64,000 nt of DNA. Origin: Treponema socranskii subsp. buccale. Its GTDB lineage: Bacteria; Spirochaetota; Spirochaetia; Treponematales; Treponemataceae. The position numbers were made by a program, and so were the translations under genes. Below are positions 16,564 through 25,551 of this stretch, piece by piece. Under the pieces are notes generated by a model. That model was not told where the DNA came from and did no database searches. It was given only the letters and a program-made list of their open reading frames with translations. The number at the start of each line of letters is the position of its first letter. Position 1 is the stretch's first letter. The DNA is taken from contig NZ_CP054258.1 of assembly GCF_024181585.1 (NCBI RefSeq), positions 2,604,001 to 2,668,000 of the forward strand. Direction: 5' to 3'.

Positions 16564-16686
16564 CTTAGCTCCCAAATACATACAAATTATTAACCGCATA
16601 CAAAACGCCGAACGGCAGCCGCCCCGGCGTTCACCGCAGCCGACTTTCGCGCCGTTCGAACACAGCCTCTGCAAGTGCCGCGATCG

Positions 16687-17916
16687 TCAGCTTCCGCCCC
16701 TCTTATGAACGGCAGTGTTGCCGATTCCCGATTCCGTCATCGCGTATAATTTTTTCAATGCGGCAAACATACGCTTGTCCGAAAAACCGAGCCTCCGGCA
16801 ATGGATAAACATCGTAACGACAATCGCGAAAAACCAGCCGAGAACGCGTTGAGAGGTTGGGGGCATACCGATATCGGGAAGCGAAGCGATAAAACGCTTC
16901 CAATAAACCGAATCGTATATCGTATCGACAAAATCCGGTGCTTCGGCACGATCGACAAAATCGTTGATACCGATAAGATTCGAACAGATACCGACTGTCT
17001 CGGGATACCGTATAAAATACAGCAGTTCCGTTTGTAAAACGGCGTACGTACACTCTTCGCCCGTCGTCAAATCGTTCATATTTTCGGCGATCATAGCGTA
17101 CATCCGAACGACTTCATTTTTTATAAGCGACTCGACCATTTCGCTTTTATTTTTATAGCGCGAATAGAGCGAGCTTTTTGCCAAATGCAGTTTTTTTGCC
17201 AAGCGTTCGATCGTAATACCGGCCGCCCCGTATTCGGACACGACGGAAGCGAGCGCGAGTATTTCGTCGGTGAGCGGCGTTTTTTTTTGCATCGCCGATT
17301 TAAACCGCGCGTCGAGCTGTGTGAGCCGTTGCCGTTCGGGAATATTTTTTCCGATACCGTTTTCGATCAACCATGCGATCTTATCGGCAAAAGCGGCGGA
17401 GTCCGCAAGTCCCGGTACATTCGTATCGAGCGCGTCGAAACGGAGCAGCGCAAAAATAAAAATCGTCGTTCCGACGTAGATGCCGGTCACATAGAGGTCG
17501 ATATCTTTAATCGAGCCGTCGCGTGTAAAAAGCGAATCGAACACCCGTATGCTGCGCTTCCGCAATTCCCGTACGAAGACGCCTTCGTCTACGATACATT
17601 GCTGCGATTGAAAATACATGACGTATTCGCGGTGATTGACGAGAAAATCAACCGCCTCGGACATCGCTTCGATGCGCTTGCCGTTTCGATAGCATCCGAA
17701 CATCCGCCGCATGACTTCTGCGATGCCGTCGAACATACGTTCAAACAAGGCCTGTTTGAGCGACGCTTTGCTCGGAAAGTGTTTAAAAATAGCCGCTTTA
17801 CTGATACCGACTTTTTGCGCGATCTGCGACAGTGAAATATTCGTAAACACCGGCTTGCGGTAAAACGAAAATGCAGCGTCGATTATTTTGTCCCGCGTCG
17901 AAACGCCTTCCTTCAT
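16687..17916 (-). CDS. Tandem double TetR-family regulator
   Basis: A 409-residue protein, about twice the normal TetR length. The first DNA-binding helix-turn-helix spans residues about 8-55 (TRDKIIDAAFSFYRK ... ISLSQIAQKVGISKAAIFKHF). A second full TetR N-terminus occurs at about 216-262 (EILALASVVSEYGAAGITIERLAKKLHLAKSSLYSRYKNKSEM). Each is followed by a ligand-domain-like helical segment, so one chain may act as a built-in dimer. A perfect palindrome lies just upstream over the transcript start. It heads the efflux operon and probably represses it and itself until a ligand binds. Confidence 0.9.
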   Translation of the reverse strand: MKEGVSTRDKIIDAAFSFYRKPVFTNISLSQIAQKVGISKAAIFKHFPSKASLKQALFERMFDGIAEVMRRMFGCYRNGKRIEAMSEAVDFLVNHREYVMYFQSQQCIVDEGVFVRELRKRSIRVFDSLFTRDGSIKDIDLYVTGIYVGTTIFIFALLRFDALDTNVPGLADSAAFADKIAWLIENGIGKNIPERQRLTQLDARFKSAMQKKTPLTDEILALASVVSEYGAAGITIERLAKKLHLAKSSLYSRYKNKSEMVESLIKNEVVRMYAMIAENMNDLTTGEECTYAVLQTELLYFIRYPETVGICSNLIGINDFVDRAEAPDFVDTIYDSVYWKRFIASLPDIGMPPTSQRVLGWFFAIVVTMFIHCRRLGFSDKRMFAALKKLYAMTESGIGNTAVHKRGGS

Positions 17917-17946
17917 ACAATTCCCAAACAGTTACGGATGAAAAAG

Positions 17947-18002
17947 GTTACCGATTGTTCGGTAACTTACAGGACTATAGAGAGTTGTTTAAATTTTGTC
18001 AA
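17947..18002 (-). promoter_or_regulatory. TetR/efflux operon promoter with palindromic operator
   Basis: On the minus strand TTGACA (18002-17997), 17 bases and TATAGT (17979-17974) form a promoter. Directly after it, 17947-17966 is a perfect palindrome (GTTACCGA, TTGT, TCGGTAAC), 30 bases before the TetR start. An operator on the start point is the classical layout for autorepression. Confidence 0.8.
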
Positions 18003-18146
18003 GAGCAATTAAAAAAATATGTCAGGAGAAATAAAACGTATTATATACGCAGCGTTGCGGGAAAAATCGGACATCCGCGGATGCTGCGGTATCGACTCTA
18101 TCCGAAATCGATACCACAGACAATACTTCGGACACGACGAAAGCGA

Positions 18147-19349
18147 TCAATCGACGGCCTTTGCCGCCTTTTTTGCAGTCCCATCGGAATTATAAAAGAT
18201 GCCTCGCAAAATCAGCGCAAGCGCGCCGTCGCCGGTTACGTTGCATGCCGTACCGAAGCTGTCCTGCAGCGCAAAAATCGCGATCAGCAATCCCGTACCG
18301 ATTTCGTTAAAACCGAGCACGCTGATAACGATACCGAGAGACGCCATGACCGTTCCGCCGGGAACGCCGGGCGCGCCTACGGCAAAAATTCCGAACAGGA
18401 ATGAAAACAGAATCATCGTTCCGACAGGGGGAACCGAACCGTAGAGCATCTGGGAAATCGTCATGGCGAAAAACGTTTCGGTTAAAACCGATCCGCACAA
18501 GTGCGTCGTCGCGCCGAGCGGAATGGCAAAGTCGACGATATCCGAAGGCAAAACACTCGATTTATGCGCGCAGCGCAAAGCGACCGGCAGCGTTGCCGCG
18601 CTCGACATCGTGCCGACAGCCGTAGCATATGCGGGGCCGTAGTGCTTTACGACTTCCAGCGGATTTTTCTTTGAAACCGCGCCGCCTATAAGATAGAGCA
18701 GCGTCATCCAAATAAAATGCCCGATCAATACGATGACGATAACTTTTAAGAATACCGGAAGCTGGCGCGTCAAACTTCCGTTGTATGCGAGTTCGGCAAA
18801 AGTCGTCGCGATAAAGAACGGCAATACCGGCACGATAACGCGGTTGACGACAGCAAGTACCATCGCCTGTATTTCTTTCAAAAGTTTTTCAACGGTCACA
18901 GCCTTTGTCCAAATAACCGAAATACCCGCCAAAATTGCGAGCAGCAGAGCCGTCATAACCGGCATGATCGGCTGGATATTCAATGCAAACGGAGTCGCCG
19001 GCACTTCAAGCAGTGCGGCGGCCTGCGACGGAATATGCAAAAACGGAATCAGTATATAGCCCGCCACGGTTGAAAACAGCGATGCGCCGACCGCCGAAGC
19101 GTAGGATATGAGCAAAAACGAACCGAGCATCTTTCCGGCGTTCGCTTTTAAGTCGCAGATTGCCGGAGCGATAAAGCCGAAAATGACGAGCGGAACGACG
19201 AAAAAGATGAGCGAGCCGAGCAATTTTTTAATCGTCGCAATGATGCCCATCACCGAAGCGGGTACGAACAATCCAAGCAGTACGCCGGCAAGAATTCCCA
19301 AGCCGAGCTGCGGCAGCAATCCCAGTTTAAAACCGCCTTGTTTTTCCAT
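18147..19349 (-). CDS. Dicarboxylate/amino acid:cation symporter (DAACS, GltP/SstT-like)
   Basis: A 400-residue secondary transporter of the SLC1/glutamate transporter fold with about eight membrane helices and two re-entrant loops. The first hairpin region is SSAATLPVALRCA (the serine-rich HP1 tip). TM7/HP2 is seen in IPLGATTHLCGSVLTETFFAM and VGAPGVPGGTVMASLG. It would import a dicarboxylate or a small amino acid with Na+ or H+. It is followed by a GGTATCGA/TCGATACC inverted repeat (18088-18115) and has its own promoter. Confidence 0.9.
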   Translation of the reverse strand: MEKQGGFKLGLLPQLGLGILAGVLLGLFVPASVMGIIATIKKLLGSLIFFVVPLVIFGFIAPAICDLKANAGKMLGSFLLISYASAVGASLFSTVAGYILIPFLHIPSQAAALLEVPATPFALNIQPIMPVMTALLLAILAGISVIWTKAVTVEKLLKEIQAMVLAVVNRVIVPVLPFFIATTFAELAYNGSLTRQLPVFLKVIVIVLIGHFIWMTLLYLIGGAVSKKNPLEVVKHYGPAYATAVGTMSSAATLPVALRCAHKSSVLPSDIVDFAIPLGATTHLCGSVLTETFFAMTISQMLYGSVPPVGTMILFSFLFGIFAVGAPGVPGGTVMASLGIVISVLGFNEIGTGLLIAIFALQDSFGTACNVTGDGALALILRGIFYNSDGTAKKAAKAVD

Positions 19350-19419
19350 AATACCTTACCTCCTAGCCGATATGCCTGAACGCTTGTCAGCTTAAGCGCT
19401 CGAAACCGCATATGTAGGA

Positions 19420-19448
19420 AGTATATACCCGCTTTCTTCAATTGTCAA
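19420..19448 (-). promoter_or_regulatory. Promoter of the symporter gene
   Basis: TTGACA (19448-19443), 17 bases and TATACT (19425-19420) on the minus strand, about 70 bases upstream of the symporter start. It is close to the sigma-70 consensus. Confidence 0.7.
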
Positions 19449-19567
19449 ATTTTTTATTGTCAATTTTTTTATGCAATTGCGATACGGTACAAAGCATCGC
19501 ACTTGTATTCCGTCTTTTGCGTATGCACCTTTCCGATGCGGCCGCACTGCTCGAGACAGATCGATTC

Positions 19568-19599
19568 TTGACACGGCGGCTGAATTAGCATAAGCTAAC
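19568..19599 (+). promoter_or_regulatory. Promoter/operator site 4, upstream of MMPL exporter
   Basis: TTGACA (19568-19573), 17 bases and TAAGCT (19591-19596). The -10 is covered by ATTAG CATAAG CTAAC (19584-19599), the same 5-6-5 palindrome as at the tau and crp promoters 12 kb away. The layout of sites 1 and 2 is repeated to the base, which argues for common regulation. Confidence 0.65.
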
Positions 19600-19625
19600 T
19601 ACACAACAGGAGTAACGGAGTAACT

Positions 19626-22016
19626 ATGAAAGTACTGGAAATAAACAAAGCGTTTCGAAAATTCGGAGAAATCCAAGTAAAATTTCGATGGCTTTTTTTG
19701 CTCGCGATGTTCGTCATCACCGCAGTCGGGCTTTCGGGTTTGCGAAAATTCGTCGCTGAAGATCTGCAGGAAGATTGGTTCGGCGACAAAGAGAAAATCA
19801 AACTCGCAACCGACCGCTTTGAAGAGACGTTCGGCAACGAAGACGTCATCACGGTTTTGGTTCAGACAAAAGACGTGTTCGATTCCGACGTGCTCAACAT
19901 GATCGACCGGCTCGGAAACGAAATGATGGAAACGATCCCCTACGCGCGCGATGTCATGTCCGTCGTCGAAGTTTCGGTCGCAAAAGGTACCGATGACGGT
20001 ATGCAAGTCGTCACGCCGTTTGAAGACGGCATACCCGACACGCACACGGCCGAAGGCAAAGCGGAGATGGAATCTATCAAAAAATTTCTCCTCTCGCGCG
20101 AAGCGATTGCAAACAAACTCGTCTCCGAAGATTCGACCGAAACATGGGTTATCCTCTACCTGTACGGCTACGGCGATGAAGACAATAAAGCTCGCACCGG
20201 TATGTACAAAGCCGGCAGAGCCGCACACAAGCTGCTCGACGATCCGAAGTGGCAAAGCGATAAATGGAATCTGATCTGCGCGGGCACTCCGTACACGGAA
20301 TGCGAAGAAACCGACGTCATGCAAAAAGAAATGTCGCGCAACCTTATAAGCGGTTTTATCGCGATGATCATCTGTTTGATTTTATTCGTCCGTTCTCTGC
20401 GCGGCCTCATCGTCCCGCTTTTTTCGACCGTCGGCGGTATCGGCGTCGTATTCGGCTTTATGTCGTACTTCGGTATCGTAGCCGATCAGAATATGATGAC
20501 GATTCCGATTTTGCTCGGCATGGCGCTGTCGGTCGGTTATTCGATCCACTACATCAATTCGTTCAAACTGCATTTCAGACAGACGGGGCTTCGAAAAGAA
20601 TCGGTCATCATGTCGGTCGAAGAAACCGGCTGGCCGCTTTTCTTTACCGCGCTCACGACGATCGCATCTCTCATCTCTTTCGCCCTCGTCGACATCGGTC
20701 CGCTCAAATGGCTCGGCTTGACATCGTCGGCGACCGTTTTGGTCATATTCCTCTACGCGATCATCCTGATCCCCGTACTGCTTTCGTTCGGAAAAGATAA
20801 AACAACGGAACCAAACGCAACGATGCAAAAAACGACGAAGACCGACCTCGCGTTCGAGTCGTTCGGAATGCGCGTGTTGAAACACAGCAAAGCCGTCCTC
20901 ATCGTCGGCTTCGCGATGATCATCGTCTTTATTCCGGGAATTTTTAAAATCCGCGTAACGCTCGACTATATCGAAATGCTCGGATTAAAGATTCCCTATA
21001 TCGCGCGCTTGGCAAAACTGCAGAATACGCAGCTCGGTTCGGTGTATTCGTATAAGATTTTAATCGAATATCCGGACGTCGATGAATTCAAAAAACCGGA
21101 ACGCATGTTCGCACTCGAAAAGCTCGAAAATACGCTCGGCAATTTAAGTTTGACGAGAAAATCGAACGGCAAGCCCCGCGTCAAATCGGTGCTCGATATC
21201 GTAAAAGAAACGAACCGTATGCTGAACGGGGACGACCCGGCATATTATTCGATCCCCGACGATGAAGACCTTTTGACGCAGGAACTCTTTCTGTACGAAA
21301 TAACCGGCGGCTCCCGGCTCTACGATTGGCTCAACGCCGATTACAATATGGTCTACGTCAACGTCGATCTCGCAACATACGACAGCAGTCAAATCGCATC
21401 GAACGTCGCGGATGCGGAAAAAGCCGCCGAAGAACTTTTCCCCGGCGCTGAAGTTTCCGCCATCGGAGCGGTAGCCGAATTTGCGGAGATGAACGGAAAA
21501 ATCGTACGCGGAGAATTGAAATCCTTTGCCGGATCGTTCATTATGATCGCGGCTATGCTCATCCTCGTGTTTATGAGTATTCGAACGGGGCTTATCGGAA
21601 TGATCCCGAACGTCACGCCGGTCATCATACTTGCGGGAATTATGGGCTATTTCCGCTTCCGGCTCGATATGATGACGATGACGGTTATGCCGATGATACT
21701 CGGTATCGCCGTCGACGATACGATCCACTTTATCAATCACGTCAAATATTATTACGAAGTGCACGGAAATTATAAAGACGCGATTTTGCGTACGTATCTT
21801 GAAATCGGAAAGACGATGTGCATGACAACGGTAATCATCTGCGCCATGTTCCTCATCTACGCGTTCAGTCCGATGAACACGATGCACCGCATAGGAATGC
21901 TTTCGATCGTCGGTTTGACAACGGCTTTGGCCGCCGATTATCTTCTGACACCCGTGCTTATCTACGTGACGAAACCGTTCGGAAAAGAATTCGACGGGAT
22001 CGAACGAAAGCGCTGA
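19626..22016 (+). CDS. MMPL/RND-superfamily exporter
   Basis: A 796-residue membrane protein with two halves, each of one helix, a periplasmic loop and about five helices. Marks are GMALSVGYSIHYINSFK in the first half and GIAVDDTIHFINHVKYYYEVHG in the second, the conserved helix-4 regions of MMPL and patched-like exporters. The ATG at 19626 has a good AGGAG region upstream. It may export lipids or lipophilic molecules. It is monocistronic and separate from the APE exporter. The operator upstream links it to the Crp/Fnr locus. Confidence 0.88.
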   Translation: MKVLEINKAFRKFGEIQVKFRWLFLLAMFVITAVGLSGLRKFVAEDLQEDWFGDKEKIKLATDRFEETFGNEDVITVLVQTKDVFDSDVLNMIDRLGNEMMETIPYARDVMSVVEVSVAKGTDDGMQVVTPFEDGIPDTHTAEGKAEMESIKKFLLSREAIANKLVSEDSTETWVILYLYGYGDEDNKARTGMYKAGRAAHKLLDDPKWQSDKWNLICAGTPYTECEETDVMQKEMSRNLISGFIAMIICLILFVRSLRGLIVPLFSTVGGIGVVFGFMSYFGIVADQNMMTIPILLGMALSVGYSIHYINSFKLHFRQTGLRKESVIMSVEETGWPLFFTALTTIASLISFALVDIGPLKWLGLTSSATVLVIFLYAIILIPVLLSFGKDKTTEPNATMQKTTKTDLAFESFGMRVLKHSKAVLIVGFAMIIVFIPGIFKIRVTLDYIEMLGLKIPYIARLAKLQNTQLGSVYSYKILIEYPDVDEFKKPERMFALEKLENTLGNLSLTRKSNGKPRVKSVLDIVKETNRMLNGDDPAYYSIPDDEDLLTQELFLYEITGGSRLYDWLNADYNMVYVNVDLATYDSSQIASNVADAEKAAEELFPGAEVSAIGAVAEFAEMNGKIVRGELKSFAGSFIMIAAMLILVFMSIRTGLIGMIPNVTPVIILAGIMGYFRFRLDMMTMTVMPMILGIAVDDTIHFINHVKYYYEVHGNYKDAILRTYLEIGKTMCMTTVIICAMFLIYAFSPMNTMHRIGMLSIVGLTTALAADYLLTPVLIYVTKPFGKEFDGIERKR

Positions 22017-22028
22017 TCGACAATCGAC

Positions 22029-22060
22029 GCAAACGCCCCGCAGTTTTGCGGAGCGTTTGC
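22029..22060 (+). terminator. Hairpin after the MMPL gene
   Basis: GCAAACGC and GCGTTTGC flank an inner CCGCA/TGCGG pairing, 12 bases after the MMPL stop. There is no T-run, so it may stabilise or process the transcript rather than terminate by itself. Confidence 0.5.
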
Positions 22061-22283
22061 GCGTGAGAAATTAATACCCACCCCTGCAAAAACGAACCGC
22101 CTTTTATACGACTCGCCGCAAAAACTACCGCGATTCTGTAAAGAAGACAGTAACGATAACAGATTTTTACGACATGACTGCCTCATATATATCAACGGTT
22201 ATATAAAATTATGATAACGTAAATTTGTAAAAATCGAATCTTTATGATATACTTATCAAAATAAAACGAAGGAGAAAACCCGC

Positions 22284-22541
22284 ATGCCTGTTTTATCCAT
22301 GTTTTATGGAATTATTGTCAGTATGTTTTATAAGGAACATAATCCTCCACATATTCATATCCAATACGCCGAATATAATGCCGTTATGGACTTTGACGGA
22401 AATATAACGGATGGAAACTTACCGGTAAAACAACGTAAATTAGTCGAAGCATGGATTATTTTACATCGGGAAGAACTTTCGGCTAATTGGCAACTCGCGA
22501 AAGAAAAACAAGTATTGTTCAAAATAAACCCGTTGAAATAG
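22284..22541 (+). CDS. DUF4160 domain protein
   Basis: An 85-residue protein with the DUF4160 pattern (GIIVSMFYKEHNPPHIHIQYAEY ... LPVKQRKLVEAWIILHREELSANWQLA). The HNPPHIH stretch is its hallmark. The family is nearly always paired with a DUF2442 protein, as here, and such pairs are suspected toxin-antitoxin systems. It has a GGAG site and starts the accessory mosaic after the MMPL exporter. Function not established. Confidence 0.85.
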   Translation: MPVLSMFYGIIVSMFYKEHNPPHIHIQYAEYNAVMDFDGNITDGNLPVKQRKLVEAWIILHREELSANWQLAKEKQVLFKINPLK

Positions 22542-22551
22542 GAGGTACGTT

Positions 22552-22815
22552 ATGATTATTCCCGTTGCGGTAAAATATCTGTACGATTATACTTTACTCA
22601 TAACATTTTCAAACGGCGAAAAAAAAATATATGATGCACAAAATGACATACGGCACGGAGCTTTAACAAAACTCAAAAATAAATCGTTTTTCGCACAGGC
22701 AAAAATAGCGCGGGGATCGGTCGTTTGGAGCGATGAAATCGATATGGCACCGGAAACCCTGTATGCCGAAAGCGTCGCGTGTAACGGGAAATTAATAAAA
22801 ACGAAAGCATTATAA
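22552..22815 (+). CDS. DUF2442 domain protein
   Basis: An 87-residue protein. LLITFSNGEKKIYD and the late VVWSDEIDMAPETLYAES are typical of DUF2442, which is thought to be the partner of DUF4160 proteins. It begins 10 bases after the DUF4160 stop with a GGAGG site, so the two are co-translated. A toxin-antitoxin role is an inference from the recurring pair. Confidence 0.85.
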   Translation: MIIPVAVKYLYDYTLLITFSNGEKKIYDAQNDIRHGALTKLKNKSFFAQAKIARGSVVWSDEIDMAPETLYAESVACNGKLIKTKAL

Positions 22816-22884
22816 TTACGCAAACCGAATGCCTTCGTGCGGGTGACGAGACATTCGAGCTTGCAATGCGGTTATTACGGTATT

Positions 22885-23349
22885 TTACAACCGGACATTG
22901 ACGTTATCGCCGAGGCACTTTACCGCCGTCGCGGGAATGCCCATGTTCCATTCCTTTGCTTTTTTTATTCCATTCCATTCCGCCGACGTACCTTCGAATT
23001 CGATTGTCGTAAGCTTCGTACAATTACTGAAAGCGCTTTGTCCTATCGTTTTCATAGATGAGGGAATCGTAACCTTCGTCAATTCCTTGCATTCGGCAAA
23101 AGTATAGTCGGGAATCACTTTGCTGCTGGCTGCAAACGTTACTTTGGTAAAATTCGCTCCGTAGAAAACATAGTGTTTATATGTATGCAGTATCGGAACT
23201 TCCGGCTCAGTAACCGGTTCATAAGACCATTCATTCCAGTTAACTTTCTTGCCGATATACAGCCGGTGTCCGTATTTTAGAGGATTCGCATCCGGTCCCT
23301 CAAAGCTAATGTTACACCAGTTCTGTATTGTATCACGATTCCTCAATGC
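22885..23349 (-). pseudogene. C-terminal remnant of a BspA-like leucine-rich repeat gene
   Basis: About 150 residues with LRR_5 repeats of the BspA kind (FTKVTFAASSKVIPDYTFAECKELTKVTIPSSMKTIGQSAFSNCTKLTTIEFEGT) and a C-terminal tail. There is no signal peptide or proper start (only TTG), and the frame continues upstream into the end of the tctA gene. It is the 3' end of a surface protein gene whose 5' part is missing. The break lies exactly where the compositionally foreign tctCBA segment ends. Confidence 0.75.
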
Positions 23350-23351
23350 TT

Positions 23352-24887
23352 TCAGTTCTTGAAATCCGCTTCGGATTCTCCTTGTTTTTCCCGGAACAAG
23401 TGAAGCTTTTTCTCCTTACGCCTACCCGCGATGATGGGATATGCTATCGCAGCGATGGAGACCACGAACAGGATGACCGTCAGAGGTCTCTGTATGAATC
23501 CAATCGGCCCGGTGACCATCAAGGTCTGGACGTAGTTCGTCTCGATGAGCTTTCCAAGTACAATTCCAAGCACAAGAGGGGAGGCAGGGTAATCGAACTT
23601 CTTCATCATCCAGCCTATGAGTCCGAATGCAAGACAAGTCCCTACGTCAAACATTGATTTCTTGATTGCATAGCTTCCAAGAATTGCAAAGGCGAAGATC
23701 AGAGGATATAGGATGGTCTTCTTGACGTATCCGACTCTTACCCAGATCTTTGCGCCATAGGTTCCTACGAAAATCATCAGGGCGTTTGCGATGAACATCG
23801 AGGCAAAGAGGCCATAGACCAGCGCCGGCTCGTCCGTGAACAGCTTCGGTCCGGGGTTCAGGTTGTGGATCATCAGTGCGGAGAGCAGAACCGCTGCGGT
23901 TGAAGATCCCGGGATGCCTAAGGTCAACAGTGGAACCATTGCACCGCCTACGGATCCGGAGTTTGACGCCTCCGCAGCGGCAACACCTTCCGGGGCACCC
24001 TTTCCGAACTCCTCAGGGTGTTTGCCCATACGCTTTTCAACGTCATATGCAAGGAACGAGGCAATCGTTCCACCCGCGCCTGGGAATATCCCGATTATAC
24101 AGCCAATGAGACCGGAGCGTAGGATGGAGAATTTCAGTTTCCAGTAGTATCTGAGCTTTGGAAGCTTGTAGTCAACCTTCTCATGGGTAGACTTCTGTCC
24201 TGCCTTATAGTGCTCAAGGTTGTTGAGGACCTCTCCAAGGGCAAAAAGACCGATCAGGACAGGAACCATCTCAAAGCCGTCGAACAGCTTCGTTACACCA
24301 AAGGTGAAACGTTTGATTCCAAAGGTCGGGTCAAGCCCCATGGTATTGAGCAGAAGACCGAAAACACATGTCACAAGAGCCTTCTCCCAGTGCTTTCCTC
24401 CAAGTGTGGCTACTGTGGTCAGGCCCATTATGCAGAGCGCGAAGTACTCGGAGGGCCAGAATTTTAGGGCCACCTGTGATAAGGGAACGCTGAAGAAGAT
24501 CAGAATCAATGTCCCGATCAGACCTCCGATTACTGAAGACCACAGAGAGATCCCCATTGCTTCTCCGGCTTTGCCGTTCTTGAGCATTGGATAGCCGTCA
24601 AAGGCTGTAACGGTTGCGGACGGTGTTCCGGGGGTGTTGATTGCCACCGCTGTGATGGAGCCGCCATAGTTCGCGCCGATGTAAATCCCCATCAGCATGA
24701 CCATTGCGGTTATCGGTGAAAGGGAGTAGGTGATCGGCAAAAGAAGAGCAACCGCCATTGACGGTGAGATCCCCGGTATTGCCCCTCCCAGAATCCCTAC
24801 AATCACTCCAAGCAAAATGAACAGGACAGACTGTATGTTGGCGATGGTTCCGAAGCCCATTGCAAGATTTCCGAAGATATTACCCAT
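23352..24887 (-). CDS. Tripartite tricarboxylate transporter, large subunit TctA (second copy)
   Basis: A 511-residue membrane protein with about twelve helices. The TctA hallmarks GAIPGISPSMAVALLLPITYSL, NTPGTPSATVTAFDGYPM and GIFPGAGGTIASFLAYDVEKRMGKHPEEFGKGAPEGVAAAE are clear. The ATG at 24887 follows AAGGATG and begins 10 bases after tctB. It moves a carboxylate inward with Na+ or H+ after capture by TctC. Codon use differs from the other TctA at 47141. The stop codon abuts a BspA remnant. Confidence 0.93.
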   Translation of the reverse strand: MGNIFGNLAMGFGTIANIQSVLFILLGVIVGILGGAIPGISPSMAVALLLPITYSLSPITAMVMLMGIYIGANYGGSITAVAINTPGTPSATVTAFDGYPMLKNGKAGEAMGISLWSSVIGGLIGTLILIFFSVPLSQVALKFWPSEYFALCIMGLTTVATLGGKHWEKALVTCVFGLLLNTMGLDPTFGIKRFTFGVTKLFDGFEMVPVLIGLFALGEVLNNLEHYKAGQKSTHEKVDYKLPKLRYYWKLKFSILRSGLIGCIIGIFPGAGGTIASFLAYDVEKRMGKHPEEFGKGAPEGVAAAEASNSGSVGGAMVPLLTLGIPGSSTAAVLLSALMIHNLNPGPKLFTDEPALVYGLFASMFIANALMIFVGTYGAKIWVRVGYVKKTILYPLIFAFAILGSYAIKKSMFDVGTCLAFGLIGWMMKKFDYPASPLVLGIVLGKLIETNYVQTLMVTGPIGFIQRPLTVILFVVSIAAIAYPIIAGRRKEKKLHLFREKQGESEADFKN

Positions 24888-24897
24888 GTGGACATCC

Positions 24898-25476
24898 TTA
24901 CCTAACCAATCCGTTGAACAGGCTTCCAAAAGGGAGCTTGATGTACAGCAGCTTGTAGAAAACAAAATACGTGAACAGGCACCAGATGATGGGGACAAGA
25001 ATCAGCTGGAGCTTGTTCCTCTCTCCCATTGCAACCATCACAACGAATATGAAGATTGCGCTTGAGATGTAATAGCCGATGTAATTGAACAGGAGCACAC
25101 TGAAGATAGAGCCCAATCCCACAAGAAGGGAGAAGACCCACTTGTTGAATTTCTCATCCTCCTTTGCCCCTTGTTTTATGATCGCAAAAAATGCTCCGAT
25201 TGAGCAGAGAAGCATGAACAGTGCCCAGAACCTAGGCATTGTCCTCGGTGTCACTCCGGCCTCTGCCGCGAGCTTGCTGATTCTCAGGTTGAAGGTGAGA
25301 AGATAGAACAGCAGCGTGACAAGATCCATGCCGCAGAGCACAAGCAACTGGCACTTTACGTTCCTTGTCATCTTCATGCCGTTGAAGAGAAAGTACAGAC
25401 CGACCATGATTGCAGCGAAGGCTGCCAAGATCCACCAATAGCTAAGGCCGGTCAGCCATTTTGAAAAGCTTTCCAT
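24898..25476 (-). CDS. Tripartite tricarboxylate transporter, small subunit TctB (second copy)
   Basis: A 192-residue protein with four to five membrane helices and a final helix pair (LILVPIIWCLFTYFVFYKLLYIKLPFGSL), typical of TctB, which here has an extra N-terminal helix compared with the 156-residue native homologue. It lies between TctC and TctA in one operon. It is poorly conserved, so the call depends partly on its neighbours. Confidence 0.85.
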   Translation of the reverse strand: MESFSKWLTGLSYWWILAAFAAIMVGLYFLFNGMKMTRNVKCQLLVLCGMDLVTLLFYLLTFNLRISKLAAEAGVTPRTMPRFWALFMLLCSIGAFFAIIKQGAKEDEKFNKWVFSLLVGLGSIFSVLLFNYIGYYISSAIFIFVVMVAMGERNKLQLILVPIIWCLFTYFVFYKLLYIKLPFGSLFNGLVR

Positions 25477-25551
25477 AGGTTTTCCCTGTAAAAGGTCTGA
25501 AGGAGGACAAGCCTCCTTCAGGTGAAAGTATAATTCGGTTTCAGGACAGAA

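Noticed and set aside
19626-22016. The MMPL exporter as part of the APE cluster
   Set aside because: It is on the opposite strand, has its own promoter with a Crp/Fnr-type site, and the cluster already has its own MMPL gene next to the LolA-like gene.
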